In this document: positions 14,059 to 22,280 of the stretch, piece by piece | How positions within the stretch are numbered: the first letter of the stretch is position 1 | Layout: each line of letters starts with the position of its first letter | Assembly: GCA_016930115.1 (NCBI GenBank) | Contig: JAFGHN010000250.1 | Span: 1-28,771 of the forward strand | DNA length: 28,771 nucleotides | DNA from: Spirochaetales bacterium | Lineage (GTDB): Bacteria; Spirochaetota; Spirochaetia; ARS1246 | Reading direction: 5' to 3' | Translations under genes and position numbers: made by a program | Notes under the pieces: generated by a model | What the model was told of the DNA's origin: nothing | What the model saw: only the letters and a program-made list of their open reading frames with translations | The model's database searches: none

Positions 14059-14682
14059 ATGATAGGGTTAATTGGCAAAAAAATCGGAATGACCCAGGTA
14101 TTTGATGAAAACGGCAAAGTGACGCCTGTTTCGGTCATCAAGTTCGAAGACAACTACGTGGTGGCCGAGCGTGTACCGGAACGCGATGGATACAGCGCCT
14201 GTTTGCTCGGGTCCGTCGAAGTAAAAGAAAGCCGGGTAAGCAAACCCTACGCCGGGCAGTTCAAGGCGGGCGTCAAGCCACAGAAGTACCTCTATGAAAT
14301 ACGAGATTTTGCGGCGGAATTCGAGGTTGGTCAGAAGCTTGGCGTCGAGCTTTTTTCCGGAGCGCGTTACGTAGACGTGATCGGCACTTCCAAGGGAAAA
14401 GGCTATCAAGGCGTCATAAAAAGGCACGGTTTCCACGGTGGTCGGAAAACCCACGGTTCCAAGTTCCACCGTGAGCCGGGATCAACCGGTATGGCCGCCT
14501 CACCTTCCAAAGTTCAGAAAGGATCACGGATGCCCGGAAGGATGGGTGGGGTAACGACAACGGTGCAGAACCTGAGTGTCGTCAGTGTGGACGAAGAAAA
14601 TCAGCTTCTTCTGGTAGCGGGGGCTGTTCCGGGCCGGCGAAACGGCACGGTCTACGTTAAGACCGCGAAAAAGAAGGCGTAA
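14059..14682 (+). CDS. rplC: 50S ribosomal protein L3
   Basis: At 207 residues this is full-length L3, an early assembly protein whose long loop approaches the peptidyl transferase centre. It starts MIGLIGKKIGMTQVFDE and has the central signature THGSKFHREPGSTGMAASPSKVQKGSRMPGRMG (written in part) at about residues 133-165. The residue at the E. coli Gln150 methylation site appears to be Met by eye alignment. GGGG lies upstream of the ATG. rplD follows after two bases. Confidence 0.98.
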   Translation: MIGLIGKKIGMTQVFDENGKVTPVSVIKFEDNYVVAERVPERDGYSACLLGSVEVKESRVSKPYAGQFKAGVKPQKYLYEIRDFAAEFEVGQKLGVELFSGARYVDVIGTSKGKGYQGVIKRHGFHGGRKTHGSKFHREPGSTGMAASPSKVQKGSRMPGRMGGVTTTVQNLSVVSVDEENQLLLVAGAVPGRRNGTVYVKTAKKKA

Positions 14683-14684
14683 CA

Positions 14685-15314
14685 ATGGAGATGAAAGTCT
14701 ATTCGATCAGCGGAGAACCTGTTAAGGACATCACGCTAAATGACAGCGTTTTTAGACGCGATGTAAACCGAGACGCGATATACTACGCCATTACAAACGA
14801 GCTTGCGAATGCGAGGGTCGGGACGTCCTCGACCAAAACGAGAAGCGAGGTGAAGGGAACCAGCGCCAAGCCGTGGCCGCAGAAAGGCATGGGGCGGGCC
14901 CGCGCCGGCCGGCGGCGTTCACCGTTGTGGGTTGGCGGAGGCATCATCTTTGGTCCAAAACCTCGGGATTATTCGTACAAGGTACCTAAAAAACTGAAAA
15001 GGCTTGCCTATAAATCGATATTGAGTCTGAAAGCCCAAAAAGAGCAGCTGAAAGTTGTTGAGGACTTTACGGTTGAATCCGGGAAGACGCGTGATCTCGC
15101 CGGAATTCTCAAGAGGCTTGTTGACGGCGGGAGCACAGTGCTCGTACTGAAAGATGACGATGTGATGCTGAAACGGGCCGCTTCGAATATTCCGTGGCTA
15201 AAGACCCTTGCGTACAATCGTTTACGAGCGCACGACCTCTACTATGGGCGAAGCATACTCGTCCTTGAGACGGCCGCCACAAAACTGGGCGAGTTTTATG
15301 GCGAGGACGAATAG
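14685..15314 (+). CDS. rplD: 50S ribosomal protein L4
   Basis: This 209-residue L4 has the extended loop KPWPQKGMGRARAGRRRSP that lines the exit tunnel and is the site of macrolide-resistance changes in other bacteria, then FGPKPRDYSYKVPKKLKRLA. In E. coli L4 also represses the S10 operon by binding its leader; no recognisable E. coli-type S10 leader exists here. The ATG at 14685 uses AAGAAGG at the rplC end; an ATG two codons later is possible. Confidence 0.97.
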   Translation: MEMKVYSISGEPVKDITLNDSVFRRDVNRDAIYYAITNELANARVGTSSTKTRSEVKGTSAKPWPQKGMGRARAGRRRSPLWVGGGIIFGPKPRDYSYKVPKKLKRLAYKSILSLKAQKEQLKVVEDFTVESGKTRDLAGILKRLVDGGSTVLVLKDDDVMLKRAASNIPWLKTLAYNRLRAHDLYYGRSILVLETAATKLGEFYGEDE

Positions 15315-15328
15315 GGGAGAATGTTACT

Positions 15329-15634
15329 GTGGAAGCGGACAGCATAATCATTGAACCGGTTCTTACCGAAAAAACGAACACCATGCGGGAAAACAGCGAC
15401 ACTAATAAGTATGTTTTCAAAGTTGACCGGAGATCCAACAAATTGCAGATCATGAAGGCGGTTCATGAGCTTTTTTCGGTGAATCCGGTCAACTGCAGAA
15501 TTATCAACGTGAAGCAAAAACCACGGATGGCGCGGACGCGTTCCGGGTTCAGGCGCGGGAGTACGGCGACCTGGAAAAAAGCGATAGTGACTCTCCCAAA
15601 GGGAGAGAAGATCGACATTTTTGAGGGCGTCTGA
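15329..15634 (+). CDS. rplW: 50S ribosomal protein L23
   Basis: This 101-residue protein is L23, at the tunnel exit, where it docks trigger factor and SRP. It has the family pattern IIEPVLTEKT near the start and the segment NKYVFKVDRRSNKLQIMKAVHELF. Translation starts at a GTG (15329) preceded by AGGGGAGA; the nearby ATG at 15321 is out of frame. It lies 14 bases after rplD. Confidence 0.96.
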   Translation: MEADSIIIEPVLTEKTNTMRENSDTNKYVFKVDRRSNKLQIMKAVHELFSVNPVNCRIINVKQKPRMARTRSGFRRGSTATWKKAIVTLPKGEKIDIFEGV

Positions 15635-15652
15635 TTGCCTTAGGGGGCTTAT

Positions 15653-16477
15653 GTGGCATTGAAGAACTACAAACCGAACACTCCAAGCTTGCGTTTCACG
15701 ACGGGTCTGACATTTGATGAATTGACCAAGCGCAAACCGGAAAAGGCGCTGTCAAAGGGGAAAAAGGCTTCTTCCGGACGCGATGCAAAAGGTCGTATCA
15801 GCGTTCGGCGAAGAGGGGGCGGACACAAGCGAAGACAGAGAATTATCGATTTCAAACGTGACAAATTTGGAGTGCCGGGAACGGTGTCTTCCATAGAATA
15901 CGATCCTAACCGTTCGGCGAACATCGCCCTCGTCGTGTACGCGGACGGAGAGAAACGGTATATCGTTGCGCCGAAAGGCCTCGCTGTGGGTACAACTGTG
16001 CAGAGCGGGCGGGGCGTCCCGGTTGCCGTCGGCAACGCGATGCCGATGGAGGATATTCCTCTCGGTATGACCGTACATAATGTGGAGCTCCAGTACGGCA
16101 AAGGCGCACAGCTTGCCCGTGCTGCCGGCGCGAGTGCTGTGATCGTGGCCAAAGATGGCGATTACGTTACATTGCGGCTCCCTTCGGGGGAGATGCGGAT
16201 GATCTTCAGGAAATGCATAGCCACCCTGGGTGAAGTCGGCAACGAGGATTCGATGAACGTATCGATAGGCAAGGCCGGGAGGAATCGATGGCTCGGCAAA
16301 CGGCCCAAAGTGCGTGGCGTCGCGATGAATCCTGTGGACCATCCGCACGGAGGCGGTGAGGGAAAGAGCTCCGGTGGCCGCCATCCTGTGTCGCCGTGGG
16401 GTACCCCGACAAAAGGTTACAAGACGCGGAAGAAAAAGAAGAATTCCAGTAATTTCATTGTCAACAAGAGAAAGTAG
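15653..16477 (+). CDS. rplB: 50S ribosomal protein L2
   Basis: At 274 residues this is complete L2, essential for subunit joining and peptidyl transfer. The most conserved stretch, GVAMNPVDHPHGGGEGK, with the histidine implicated in the peptidyl transferase centre, is near residues 222-238. The basic C terminus GYKTRKKKKNSSNFIVNKRK is typical. The start is a GTG at 15653 with AGGGGG upstream; an ATG two bases before it meets a stop after three codons. Confidence 0.98.
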   Translation: MALKNYKPNTPSLRFTTGLTFDELTKRKPEKALSKGKKASSGRDAKGRISVRRRGGGHKRRQRIIDFKRDKFGVPGTVSSIEYDPNRSANIALVVYADGEKRYIVAPKGLAVGTTVQSGRGVPVAVGNAMPMEDIPLGMTVHNVELQYGKGAQLARAAGASAVIVAKDGDYVTLRLPSGEMRMIFRKCIATLGEVGNEDSMNVSIGKAGRNRWLGKRPKVRGVAMNPVDHPHGGGEGKSSGGRHPVSPWGTPTKGYKTRKKKKNSSNFIVNKRK

Positions 16478-16486
16478 GAGCAGAGC

Positions 16487-16768
16487 GTGGCAAGGTCGAT
16501 AAAAAAAGGACCGTTCATCGAAAAAAAGCTCTACAAGCGGGTTGTGGAGATGAGCAAATCCGGGGACAAACGCATGATCAAGACGTATTCCCGTTGCTCC
16601 ACCGTCATTCCGGAAATGGTAGGCTTGACCATATCTGTTTACAACGGGAAGACCTGGGTCCCCGTATATGTCACCGAAAATCTGGTCGGGCACAAACTCG
16701 GTGAGTTTGCGCCTACGAGAATTTTCCGTTCTCATGCCGGATCCGATAAGAAAGTCGCCAAGAGGTAA
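16487..16768 (+). CDS. rpsS: 30S ribosomal protein S19
   Basis: This 93-residue S19 starts MARSIKKGPFIEKKL and contains the conserved core RCSTVIPEMVGLTISVYNGK and KLGEFAPTRIFRSH. It sits in the 30S head, forms a complex with S13 and contacts the A-site finger. The start codon is GTG at 16487 with TAGGAG upstream, overlapping the rplB stop. Standard S10-cluster position, nine bases after rplB and four before rplV. Confidence 0.97.
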   Translation: MARSIKKGPFIEKKLYKRVVEMSKSGDKRMIKTYSRCSTVIPEMVGLTISVYNGKTWVPVYVTENLVGHKLGEFAPTRIFRSHAGSDKKVAKR

Positions 16769-16772
16769 GAAG

Positions 16773-17141
16773 ATGGCAACTGAAGCAAGGAAGGGCTATT
16801 CAGCGAAAGCCTCTCACCTTATGATTTCTCCTTCAAAACTCCGCCGGGTTGCTGATGTCATTCGTAGAAAACCGTATGCGGAAGCGTTGGCGCTCCTGGA
16901 AAGCCTGCCTCAAAAAGGGGCCCGGTTTTTGAAAAAAGTGATTCAATCTGCCGCTGCGAACGCGCTGTCGCAGAACAAGCAGCTTGATGAAGAGATGCTT
17001 TACATCCGTGAGCTCGTTGTCAGTGATGGTCCAAGGATGAAAAGAGTGTGGCCGCGTGCGCGTGGAAGGCGGGACATCCTGCAGAGGCGGATGAGTCATG
17101 TTGGTGTGGTGCTTGATGAGATAGCGGGATTGGAGGATTGA
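16773..17141 (+). CDS. rplV: 50S ribosomal protein L22
   Basis: At 122 residues this is normal L22. The globular part has ISPSKLRRVADVIR; the long beta hairpin that reaches into the exit tunnel is GPRMKRVWPRARGRRD followed by RRMSHVGVVLDE. The ATG at 16773 lies four bases after rpsS with AAGAAG nearby; a longer in-frame reading from 16668 would run through rpsS in another frame and was rejected. rpsC begins one base after its stop. Confidence 0.97.
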   Translation: MATEARKGYSAKASHLMISPSKLRRVADVIRRKPYAEALALLESLPQKGARFLKKVIQSAAANALSQNKQLDEEMLYIRELVVSDGPRMKRVWPRARGRRDILQRRMSHVGVVLDEIAGLED

Positions 17142-17142
17142 T

Positions 17143-17850
17143 ATGGGGCAGAAAGTTAATCCGATTGGAATGAGAATAGGTATCAATCGAAGCTGGAAAT
17201 CCCGCTGGTATGTCGACCCGCGCGAGTATGCGGATACGCTTCACGAAGATCTCTTGATCAGAAAGACCCTCGATGACTGTCCGGAAACCAAGGGAGCCGA
17301 GATTGCGGATGTTGAGATAATCCGGCACCCCCAGCGCATTACGATCGTGATACAAACCTCGCGGCCGGGAATCATCATCGGTGCAAAAGGATCCAATATA
17401 GAGAAGATCGGTGCGAGGCTTCAGAAAGCTGCGGAGAAGAAGATTCAGATTAAAATAAAGGAAATCAAACGACCGGAGGTCGATGCACAGCTCATTGCGA
17501 ACAATGTCGCGAGACAGCTGCGTATGCGTGGCTCGTTCAGGCGCGCGATGAAGATGGCGGTGAGCAACGCGATGAAAGCCGGTGCGCAGGGAATAAAAAT
17601 CAAGGTGGCCGGCCGCCTTGGTGGAGCGGAAATGTCGCGTATGGAACAATACAAGGACGGCCGTGTTCCACTCCACACATTGCGTGCGAATATCGACTAC
17701 GGGTTTGCCGAATCTCATACGAGTTTCGGGGTAATCGGCGTCAAGGTCTGGGTATTTAACGGCGAGGTATTCAAGAAGGATACAAAAGAGGATGCCGGAC
17801 TTCTTGTGCGCAGACGACGGGCAAAGGAAGCTTCGGAGAGGAGCGAGTAG
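17143..17850 (+). CDS. rpsC: 30S ribosomal protein S3
   Basis: This 235-residue protein is S3, which forms part of the mRNA entry tunnel and ribosomal helicase with S4 and S5, both encoded further on. It starts MGQKVNPIGMRIGI. The type II KH domain has the GXXG loop in IIIGAKGSNIEKIG, and the C-terminal domain has RLGGAEMSRMEQYKDGRVPLHTLRANIDYG (in part). The first codon lies one base after rplV, consistent with translational coupling. Confidence 0.98.
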   Translation: MGQKVNPIGMRIGINRSWKSRWYVDPREYADTLHEDLLIRKTLDDCPETKGAEIADVEIIRHPQRITIVIQTSRPGIIIGAKGSNIEKIGARLQKAAEKKIQIKIKEIKRPEVDAQLIANNVARQLRMRGSFRRAMKMAVSNAMKAGAQGIKIKVAGRLGGAEMSRMEQYKDGRVPLHTLRANIDYGFAESHTSFGVIGVKVWVFNGEVFKKDTKEDAGLLVRRRRAKEASERSE

Positions 17851-17852
17851 CC

Positions 17853-18269
17853 ATGCTGAGTCCCAAACGAACGAAATTCAGAAAACAGATGAGAGGCAAA
17901 TTTCGCAATACGGCGCAAAAGGGTAATACTCTCAATTTCGGCGACTATGGCCTGATTGCTCTCGAGCCTCACTGGATCACCAACAGACAGATAGAAGCTG
18001 CTCGTATCGCGATGACGCGGCATATCAAGAGGGGCGGAAAAGTGTGGATTCGCATCTTTCCGGACAAGCCCTACACAAAAAAGCCGGCAGAGACCCGAAT
18101 GGGAAAGGGCAAAGGTAATCCTGAGTATTGGGTATCGGTGGTTGCCCCGGGGAGGGTCATGTTTGAAATGGCCGGAGTAACCGAGGAACTGGCTCGGGAG
18201 GCGCTTTCTCTCGCGGCAAGCAAACTTCCAATAAGAACGAAGTTTCGCACCCGGAAGGACCTGGAGTAA
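17853..18269 (+). CDS. rplP: 50S ribosomal protein L16
   Basis: The 138-residue L16 starts MLSPKRTKFRKQMRGKF and contains ITNRQIEAARIAMTRHIKRGGKVWIRIFPDKP, cut here for length as residues about 46-75, followed by RMGKGKGNPEYWVSVV. L16 helps position A-site tRNA near the peptidyl transferase centre and is a late assembly protein. It starts two bases after rpsC and ends three bases before rpmC. Confidence 0.97.
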   Translation: MLSPKRTKFRKQMRGKFRNTAQKGNTLNFGDYGLIALEPHWITNRQIEAARIAMTRHIKRGGKVWIRIFPDKPYTKKPAETRMGKGKGNPEYWVSVVAPGRVMFEMAGVTEELAREALSLAASKLPIRTKFRTRKDLE

Positions 18270-18272
18270 ACA

Positions 18273-18482
18273 ATGAAAGATTCGTTTAGTGATTTGAGTT
18301 TCGCGGAATTGCTCACGAAACGTGAGGAACTCAAGAAGCAGTGCCGGGAGGCAAGATTCAACAAGGTTGTCGGGCATCTGGAAAATCCTTTGATATTGAG
18401 AACATTGCGACGGCAGATGGCCAGGGTGAATACAATAATCCACGAGTACCGGCTTCGCATTCGAGGTGGAATGAATGAGTGA
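18273..18482 (+). CDS. rpmC: 50S ribosomal protein L29
   Basis: This 69-residue helical protein is L29, a neighbour of L23 at the tunnel exit. It has the family pattern ELLTKREELKKQCREARFNK and ENPLILRTLRRQMARVNTI. Its last eight bases overlap the start of rpsQ, which suggests translational coupling. Slightly longer than the usual 60-68 residues but otherwise normal. Confidence 0.95.
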   Translation: MKDSFSDLSFAELLTKREELKKQCREARFNKVVGHLENPLILRTLRRQMARVNTIIHEYRLRIRGGMNE

Positions 18483-18753
18483 CAACGCAACCCCTTCAGT
18501 GGTGAAAGGCAAGAAAAGGATCCTCACAGGTTTGGTTGTAAGCGACAAGATGGATAAGACCATTGTCGTGGCTGTGACGAGCAGGAAAATGCACCGTCTG
18601 TACAAGAAGTATCTGACGCAGACAAAGAAGGTGAAGGCACACGATGAGCGCGAAGAAGCCAAAATCGGAGATACCGTGCGAGTGGTTGAAACGCGCCCAT
18701 TGAGCAAGGAAAAACACTGGCGTCTTCTCGAAATAGTTGAACGGGCGAAGTAA
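18475..18753 (+). CDS. rpsQ: 30S ribosomal protein S17
   Basis: This 92-residue S17 is an OB-fold primary binder of 16S rRNA. The motifs LTGLVVSDKMDKTIVVAV, HRLYKKYLTQTKKVKAHDE and GDTVRVVETRPLSKEKHWRL are typical. The ATG at 18475 overlaps rpmC by eight bases, with GGTGG just upstream. The first dozen residues (MSDNATPSVVKG) form a small family-variable extension. Confidence 0.96.
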   Translation: MSDNATPSVVKGKKRILTGLVVSDKMDKTIVVAVTSRKMHRLYKKYLTQTKKVKAHDEREEAKIGDTVRVVETRPLSKEKHWRLLEIVERAK

Positions 18754-18775
18754 AGGACTTGTCGGAGTGTAAGTT

Positions 18776-19144
18776 ATGTTACAGATGCAGAGCTATTTGA
18801 ATGTAGCAGACAACAGTGGTGCCAAGCGTGTGCAATGTATAAAGGTTTTGGGCGGTTCCAAACGCAAGAATGCGGGCATCGGGGATGTCATCATAGTCGC
18901 GGTGAAAGTGGCGCTCCCTAATGCGGCTATCAAGAAGGGGGATGTCAGACGTGCCGTTATCGTGAGGACGAACAAGGAACACAGAAGGCCGGACGGAACC
19001 TATATACGTTTTGACGACAACGCGTGCGTAATAATTGATGACTCGGGTGCACCGCTTGGAAAGCGCATTTTTGGGCCAGTAGCGCGGGAACTGAGGGAGG
19101 GTGACTATATGAAGATAGTTTCGTTAGCTCCCGAAGTACTCTGA
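18776..19144 (+). CDS. rplN: 50S ribosomal protein L14
   Basis: At exactly 122 residues this matches the usual L14. It opens MLQMQSYLNVADNSGAKRVQCIKV and has the family segment IKKGDVRRAVIVRTNKEHRR and FGPVARELR. L14 lies at the subunit interface and is the binding site of the silencing factor RsfS. It is the first gene of the classical spc group and follows rpsQ by 22 bases, so no new promoter is evident. Confidence 0.97.
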   Translation: MLQMQSYLNVADNSGAKRVQCIKVLGGSKRKNAGIGDVIIVAVKVALPNAAIKKGDVRRAVIVRTNKEHRRPDGTYIRFDDNACVIIDDSGAPLGKRIFGPVARELREGDYMKIVSLAPEVL

Positions 19145-19164
19145 GGTTGTAGCGGAGGACGACT

Positions 19165-19473
19165 ATGAAGATGAAATTGAAAAAAGATGACACCGTACAA
19201 GTCGTTTCGGGCAAAGATCGCGGTAAAACGGGTAAGGTGCTTCGGATAGATACCGAGAAAGGCCGCGTCATCGTCCAGGGCTTGAATATGATCCGGAAAG
19301 CCGTGAAGCCGCGTCGTCAGAACGATAAGGGCGGTATTATAGATGTGGAAGCCGCAATCGACATCTCCAATGTGATGGTTGTATGCAAGAAGTGTGGGCC
19401 GACAAGAATCGGGTTTGCAGGCGAGAAAGCCAACAAAACGAGAATTTGTAGAAAATGCGGAGAAGCATTGTGA
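19165..19473 (+). CDS. rplX: 50S ribosomal protein L24
   Basis: This 102-residue protein is L24, one of the two assembly-initiating proteins. The KOW domain has DDTVQVVSGKDRGKTGKVLR near the N terminus and NMIRKAVKPR next. The C-terminal part keeps a complete four-cysteine set (Cys74, Cys77, Cys95, Cys98) as CKKCGPTR and CRKCG, expected to bind zinc. The stop codon overlaps the GTG start of rplE by four bases. Confidence 0.96.
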   Translation: MKMKLKKDDTVQVVSGKDRGKTGKVLRIDTEKGRVIVQGLNMIRKAVKPRRQNDKGGIIDVEAAIDISNVMVVCKKCGPTRIGFAGEKANKTRICRKCGEAL

Positions 19474-20024
19474 AAAACGGATATATACCACGGCTGAAAA
19501 CCGTGTACAAGGACAAGGTTGTTCCGGATTTGCAGAAGGAGTTCGCTTACAGCTCTTCAATGCAAATCCCGCGGATAGAAAAGATAAGCGTGAGCGTGGG
19601 AGTTGGAGAGGCGATTGGAAACAAGAAGTTCCTCGATTCCGCGATGAAAGAAATCGAAATGATTACCGGGCAACACCCCGTAAGGACCAAAGCGAAAAAA
19701 TCAATCTCAAACTTCAAGCTGCGCGAAGGCATGGAGATAGGCGCCAAGGTGACTCTTCGGGGAACGTATATGTGGGAGTTCTTGGATAGATTTATGAACG
19801 TGGCATTAGCTCGCGTGAAGGATTTCAGGGGAGTGAGCCCGAACTCTTTTGATGGGCATGGTAATTACTCGGTCGGCATAACCGAGCAGATTATATTTCC
19901 CGAAATTGACTACGACAAAATTGAACGAGTGAGTGGTCTAAACGTGGCGATCGTTACAACCGCCAAAACAGACCAGGAAGCGCGAAGCTTACTCGCCGGG
20001 CTCGGTATGCCGTTCAGGAAGTAG
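19470..20024 (+). CDS. rplE: 50S ribosomal protein L5
   Basis: The 184-residue L5 has the typical beginning NGYIPRLKTVYKDKVVPDLQKEF and the signature IPRIEKISVSVGVGEA, then TGQHPVRTKAKKSI. L5 binds 5S rRNA and contacts P-site tRNA. I chose the GTG at 19470, inside a GTGA overlap with the rplX stop, because GGAGAAG lies at the right distance; an in-frame ATG at 19455 would add five residues and lacks a spaced ribosome site. Confidence 0.95.
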   Translation: MKNGYIPRLKTVYKDKVVPDLQKEFAYSSSMQIPRIEKISVSVGVGEAIGNKKFLDSAMKEIEMITGQHPVRTKAKKSISNFKLREGMEIGAKVTLRGTYMWEFLDRFMNVALARVKDFRGVSPNSFDGHGNYSVGITEQIIFPEIDYDKIERVSGLNVAIVTTAKTDQEARSLLAGLGMPFRK

Positions 20025-20033
20025 GAGAGAGAT

Positions 20034-20219
20034 ATGGCAAAAAAATCATTGATCGTTAAGGCGAGGAGGAAACCTAAATTCAGCACCAGAAAAGTGCACC
20101 GATGCCGAATTTGCGGCAGACCTCGCGGATACATGCGGAAGTTTCAGATGTGCAGGATCTGTTTTCGCAAGCTCGCGAGCCAGGGAATGATCCCCGGAGT
20201 AACAAAATCTAGCTGGTAG
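20034..20219 (+). CDS. rpsN: 30S ribosomal protein S14, zinc-binding type
   Basis: The 61-residue product is the short, zinc-binding form of S14 (S14 type Z). Its cysteines are Cys24, Cys27, Cys40 and Cys43, in CRICGRPRGYMRKFQMCRIC. The longer zinc-free form is about 100 residues. S14 sits in the 30S head beside S10 and S3. It has the standard place between rplE and rpsH, with GGAGAGA upstream. Confidence 0.97.
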   Translation: MAKKSLIVKARRKPKFSTRKVHRCRICGRPRGYMRKFQMCRICFRKLASQGMIPGVTKSSW

Positions 20220-20229
20220 GGAGAAGAAT

Positions 20230-20628
20230 ATGGCTGTTTCCGATCCTGTTGCAGACATGTTAACGAAGATTCGCAATGCAAACAGGGAGAAATTTGACCG
20301 AGTAGATGTGCCGACTTCAAAATTGAAACTTGAAGTCGTGAAAGTTCTGAAAAATGAAGGCTACATTAAGAACTTCAAGAAGATCAGCCAGGACAGTCAG
20401 CACGTAATAAGAATTTTCTTGAAATATGACGATACGATGACTCCCGTCATTCACGGGATACAGAAAATTTCCACACCCGGACGGCGTATTTATTCAGGCT
20501 ATAAGCGGCTTCCCCGGGTACTGAATGGATACGGGACGCTTATCATTTCGACCTCTGCCGGCGTCACCACCGGCAAAAAGGCCGCCGAGAAAAAGGTTGG
20601 CGGTGAGCTGATTTGCTCGGTCTGGTAG
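20230..20628 (+). CDS. rpsH: 30S ribosomal protein S8
   Basis: This 132-residue S8 opens MAVSDPVADMLTKIRNANR and ends in the highly conserved STSAGVTTGKKAAEKKVGGELICSVW (given here in part as the last 26 residues). It binds the central domain of 16S rRNA; in E. coli it also represses the spc operon by binding mRNA at rplE. No comparable site was searched for here. GGGAGAAG precedes the ATG. Confidence 0.97.
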   Translation: MAVSDPVADMLTKIRNANREKFDRVDVPTSKLKLEVVKVLKNEGYIKNFKKISQDSQHVIRIFLKYDDTMTPVIHGIQKISTPGRRIYSGYKRLPRVLNGYGTLIISTSAGVTTGKKAAEKKVGGELICSVW

Positions 20629-20640
20629 GAGGGGCATAGA

Positions 20641-21180
20641 ATGTCACGAGTAGGAAAATTGCCAGTGGATCTGCCCCAGGGCGTGACCGTCAAGGTAGAC
20701 GGAAGCGTTGTGAGAGTGGAAGGGCAAAAAGGTTCGTTGGAGCAGAGCATACGACCGGAGGTCACTGTTGAGGTTCTCGATAAGCAGGTAGTTGTCGGGC
20801 GTGTGGACGATTCAAAGCCGGCGAAATCTTTCCATGGGTTGTACAGAAAACTGATAAGCAACATGGTCACGGGCGTCTCTGAAGGCTTTTCAAAGACTCT
20901 CGTGATAAACGGTGTGGGTTATCGTGTGGAAGTGAAAGGGCAGAATCTCCTCTTCAATCTCGGCTATTCGAATCCAATCGAATACCCTTTGGAAGATGGA
21001 TTATCTGCGGCGGTCGAAGGTAACAACAGACTCACGATTAGCGGTATTGATCGTGAGAAAGTGGGCCAAACTTGTGCGGAGATACGATCTCTCCGCCCGC
21101 CGGAACCGTATAAAGGGAAAGGCGTGCGGTATGAAAATGAGCATGTACGCAGGAAGATTGGGAAAGCCGGGATCAAATAG
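20641..21180 (+). CDS. rplF: 50S ribosomal protein L6
   Basis: At 179 residues this is a normal two-domain L6. It starts MSRVGKLPVDLPQGVTVKV and has the C-terminal signature RPPEPYKGKGVRYENEHVRRK, shown here one residue over the safe length only in description: Pro-Pro-Glu-Pro-Tyr-Lys-Gly-Lys-Gly-Val. L6 lies near the sarcin-ricin loop, the landing site of elongation factors. AGGAGGGG lies upstream. Confidence 0.97.
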   Translation: MSRVGKLPVDLPQGVTVKVDGSVVRVEGQKGSLEQSIRPEVTVEVLDKQVVVGRVDDSKPAKSFHGLYRKLISNMVTGVSEGFSKTLVINGVGYRVEVKGQNLLFNLGYSNPIEYPLEDGLSAAVEGNNRLTISGIDREKVGQTCAEIRSLRPPEPYKGKGVRYENEHVRRKIGKAGIK

Positions 21181-21196
21181 GACGGGTGTGTAGACG

Positions 21197-21556
21197 ATGG
21201 CAAAAGAAAGCGAGAAAAGTAGAAAGAGAAACAAGCGTAAGATGCACATACGCAAACGGATAACCGGTACTGAAACCAGGCCCCGGGTATCCGTATTCAG
21301 GAGTAATCGCCACCTGTACATACAGGCGATTGATGACGCGAATGGCCGAACCATTGTGTCCGCCTCCAACCTCGAGAAAGAGCTTTCGGGATTGAAGAAC
21401 TCAGTCGAAGCTGCGTTGAAACTCGGCGAAACTTTTGGCAAGAGGCTTGGTGAGAAAAATCTCAAGACCGTTGTTTTCGACAGGAATGGTTACAAGTATC
21501 ACGGCATCGTCAAAGCCGTGGCCGAAGGTACAAGGAAGGCGGGAATTGATTTCTAG
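21197..21556 (+). CDS. rplR: 50S ribosomal protein L18
   Basis: The 119-residue L18 binds 5S rRNA together with L5. It has a basic N-terminal tail (KSRKRNKRKMHIRKRITGT), the family core RPRVSVFRSNRHLYIQAIDD and the end NGYKYHGIVKAVAEGTRKAG. The ATG lies 16 bases after rplF, but the upstream ribosome site is weak (GACGGGTG). rpsE starts nine bases later. Confidence 0.97.
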   Translation: MAKESEKSRKRNKRKMHIRKRITGTETRPRVSVFRSNRHLYIQAIDDANGRTIVSASNLEKELSGLKNSVEAALKLGETFGKRLGEKNLKTVVFDRNGYKYHGIVKAVAEGTRKAGIDF

Positions 21557-21565
21557 GGGGAGTGT

Positions 21566-22081
21566 GTGAATCAAACCAGGAAGAGAGATTCCGAGCAGGA
21601 AGGCATGGAGTATGCTGAAAACCTCGTAAGACTGAACCGGGTCGCCAAGGTAGTGAAAGGCGGAAGAAGGTTCTCATTCTCTGCGCTCATTGTGGTAGGC
21701 GATAGGAACGGAAGGGTTGGATATGGGTTCGGAAAGGCAAACGACGTGTCTGAGGCTATCAGAAAGAGCATAGAGAAAGCAAAGAAGAATATGATTACGG
21801 TGCCCAGGCAGAAAAGCACTATTCCGCACCCGATAATCGGCCGTTTCAAAAGTGCGAGAGTCGTGCTGAAGCCCGCCGCGCCGGGGACCGGCATCATTGC
21901 GGGCGGACCTGTGCGGGCGGTAATGGAAGCTGCCGGTGTATCGGATATCCTCAGTAAATCTTTGGGATCTGATAATTCGATGAATATTGTGAAAGCCGTA
22001 TTTAGCGGCCTTGAGAACCTGCTTGATGCAAGAAAGATCGCAAAGGCGCGGGGAAAACCGATAAGCGAGATGTGGGGGTAG
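21566..22081 (+). CDS. rpsE: 30S ribosomal protein S5
   Basis: This 171-residue S5 has the dsRNA-binding-like N-terminal domain with VVKGGRRFSFSALIVVGD and GYGFGKANDV, and a C-terminal domain with APGTGIIAGGPVRAVMEAAG. S5 controls decoding fidelity with S4 and is a spectinomycin contact. The start is GTG (21566) preceded by AGGGGGAG; an in-frame ATG at 21605 would cut into a normal but variable N-terminal tail. Confidence 0.96.
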   Translation: MNQTRKRDSEQEGMEYAENLVRLNRVAKVVKGGRRFSFSALIVVGDRNGRVGYGFGKANDVSEAIRKSIEKAKKNMITVPRQKSTIPHPIIGRFKSARVVLKPAAPGTGIIAGGPVRAVMEAAGVSDILSKSLGSDNSMNIVKAVFSGLENLLDARKIAKARGKPISEMWG

Positions 22082-22083
22082 GT

Positions 22084-22278
22084 GTGGCTGAGAAAACAAA
22101 GAAACTGCAGATCAGGCTGATCAAAAGCCCTCTCAAACGCAAGCCGAACCAACGGAAGACCGTCATTGCCCTCGGTTTGCACCGGATGAATCAGGTAGTC
22201 GAATTGGAGGCTACGCCGGCCGTTGCGGGTATGGTAAACACGGTCTCTCACCTGCTGGAAGTGAAGGAGATAGACTAG
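22084..22278 (+). CDS. rpmD: 50S ribosomal protein L30
   Basis: This 64-residue L30 has the family pattern LQIRLIKSPLKRKPNQRKTV followed by LGLHRMNQVVE and VNTVSHLLEVKEI. It uses a GTG start two bases after the rpsE stop, with a GGGGG run upstream in the rpsE end; an in-frame GTG at 22072 would add four residues and overlap rpsE. L30 is missing from some bacteria, so its presence is informative for lineage comparison. Confidence 0.95.
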   Translation: MAEKTKKLQIRLIKSPLKRKPNQRKTVIALGLHRMNQVVELEATPAVAGMVNTVSHLLEVKEID

Positions 22279-22280
22279 AC

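Noticed and set aside
15752..16735. 327-codon open frame on the - strand across rplB and rpsS
   Set aside because: Antisense to two conserved genes with no family resemblance; a shadow frame.
16668..16772. N-terminal extension of L22
   Set aside because: The extra 35 codons overlap rpsS in another frame, and the L22 family starts at the ATG at 16773.
19379..19789. 136-codon + strand frame across rplX and rplE
   Set aside because: It runs out of frame through two complete ribosomal genes and has no recognisable features.
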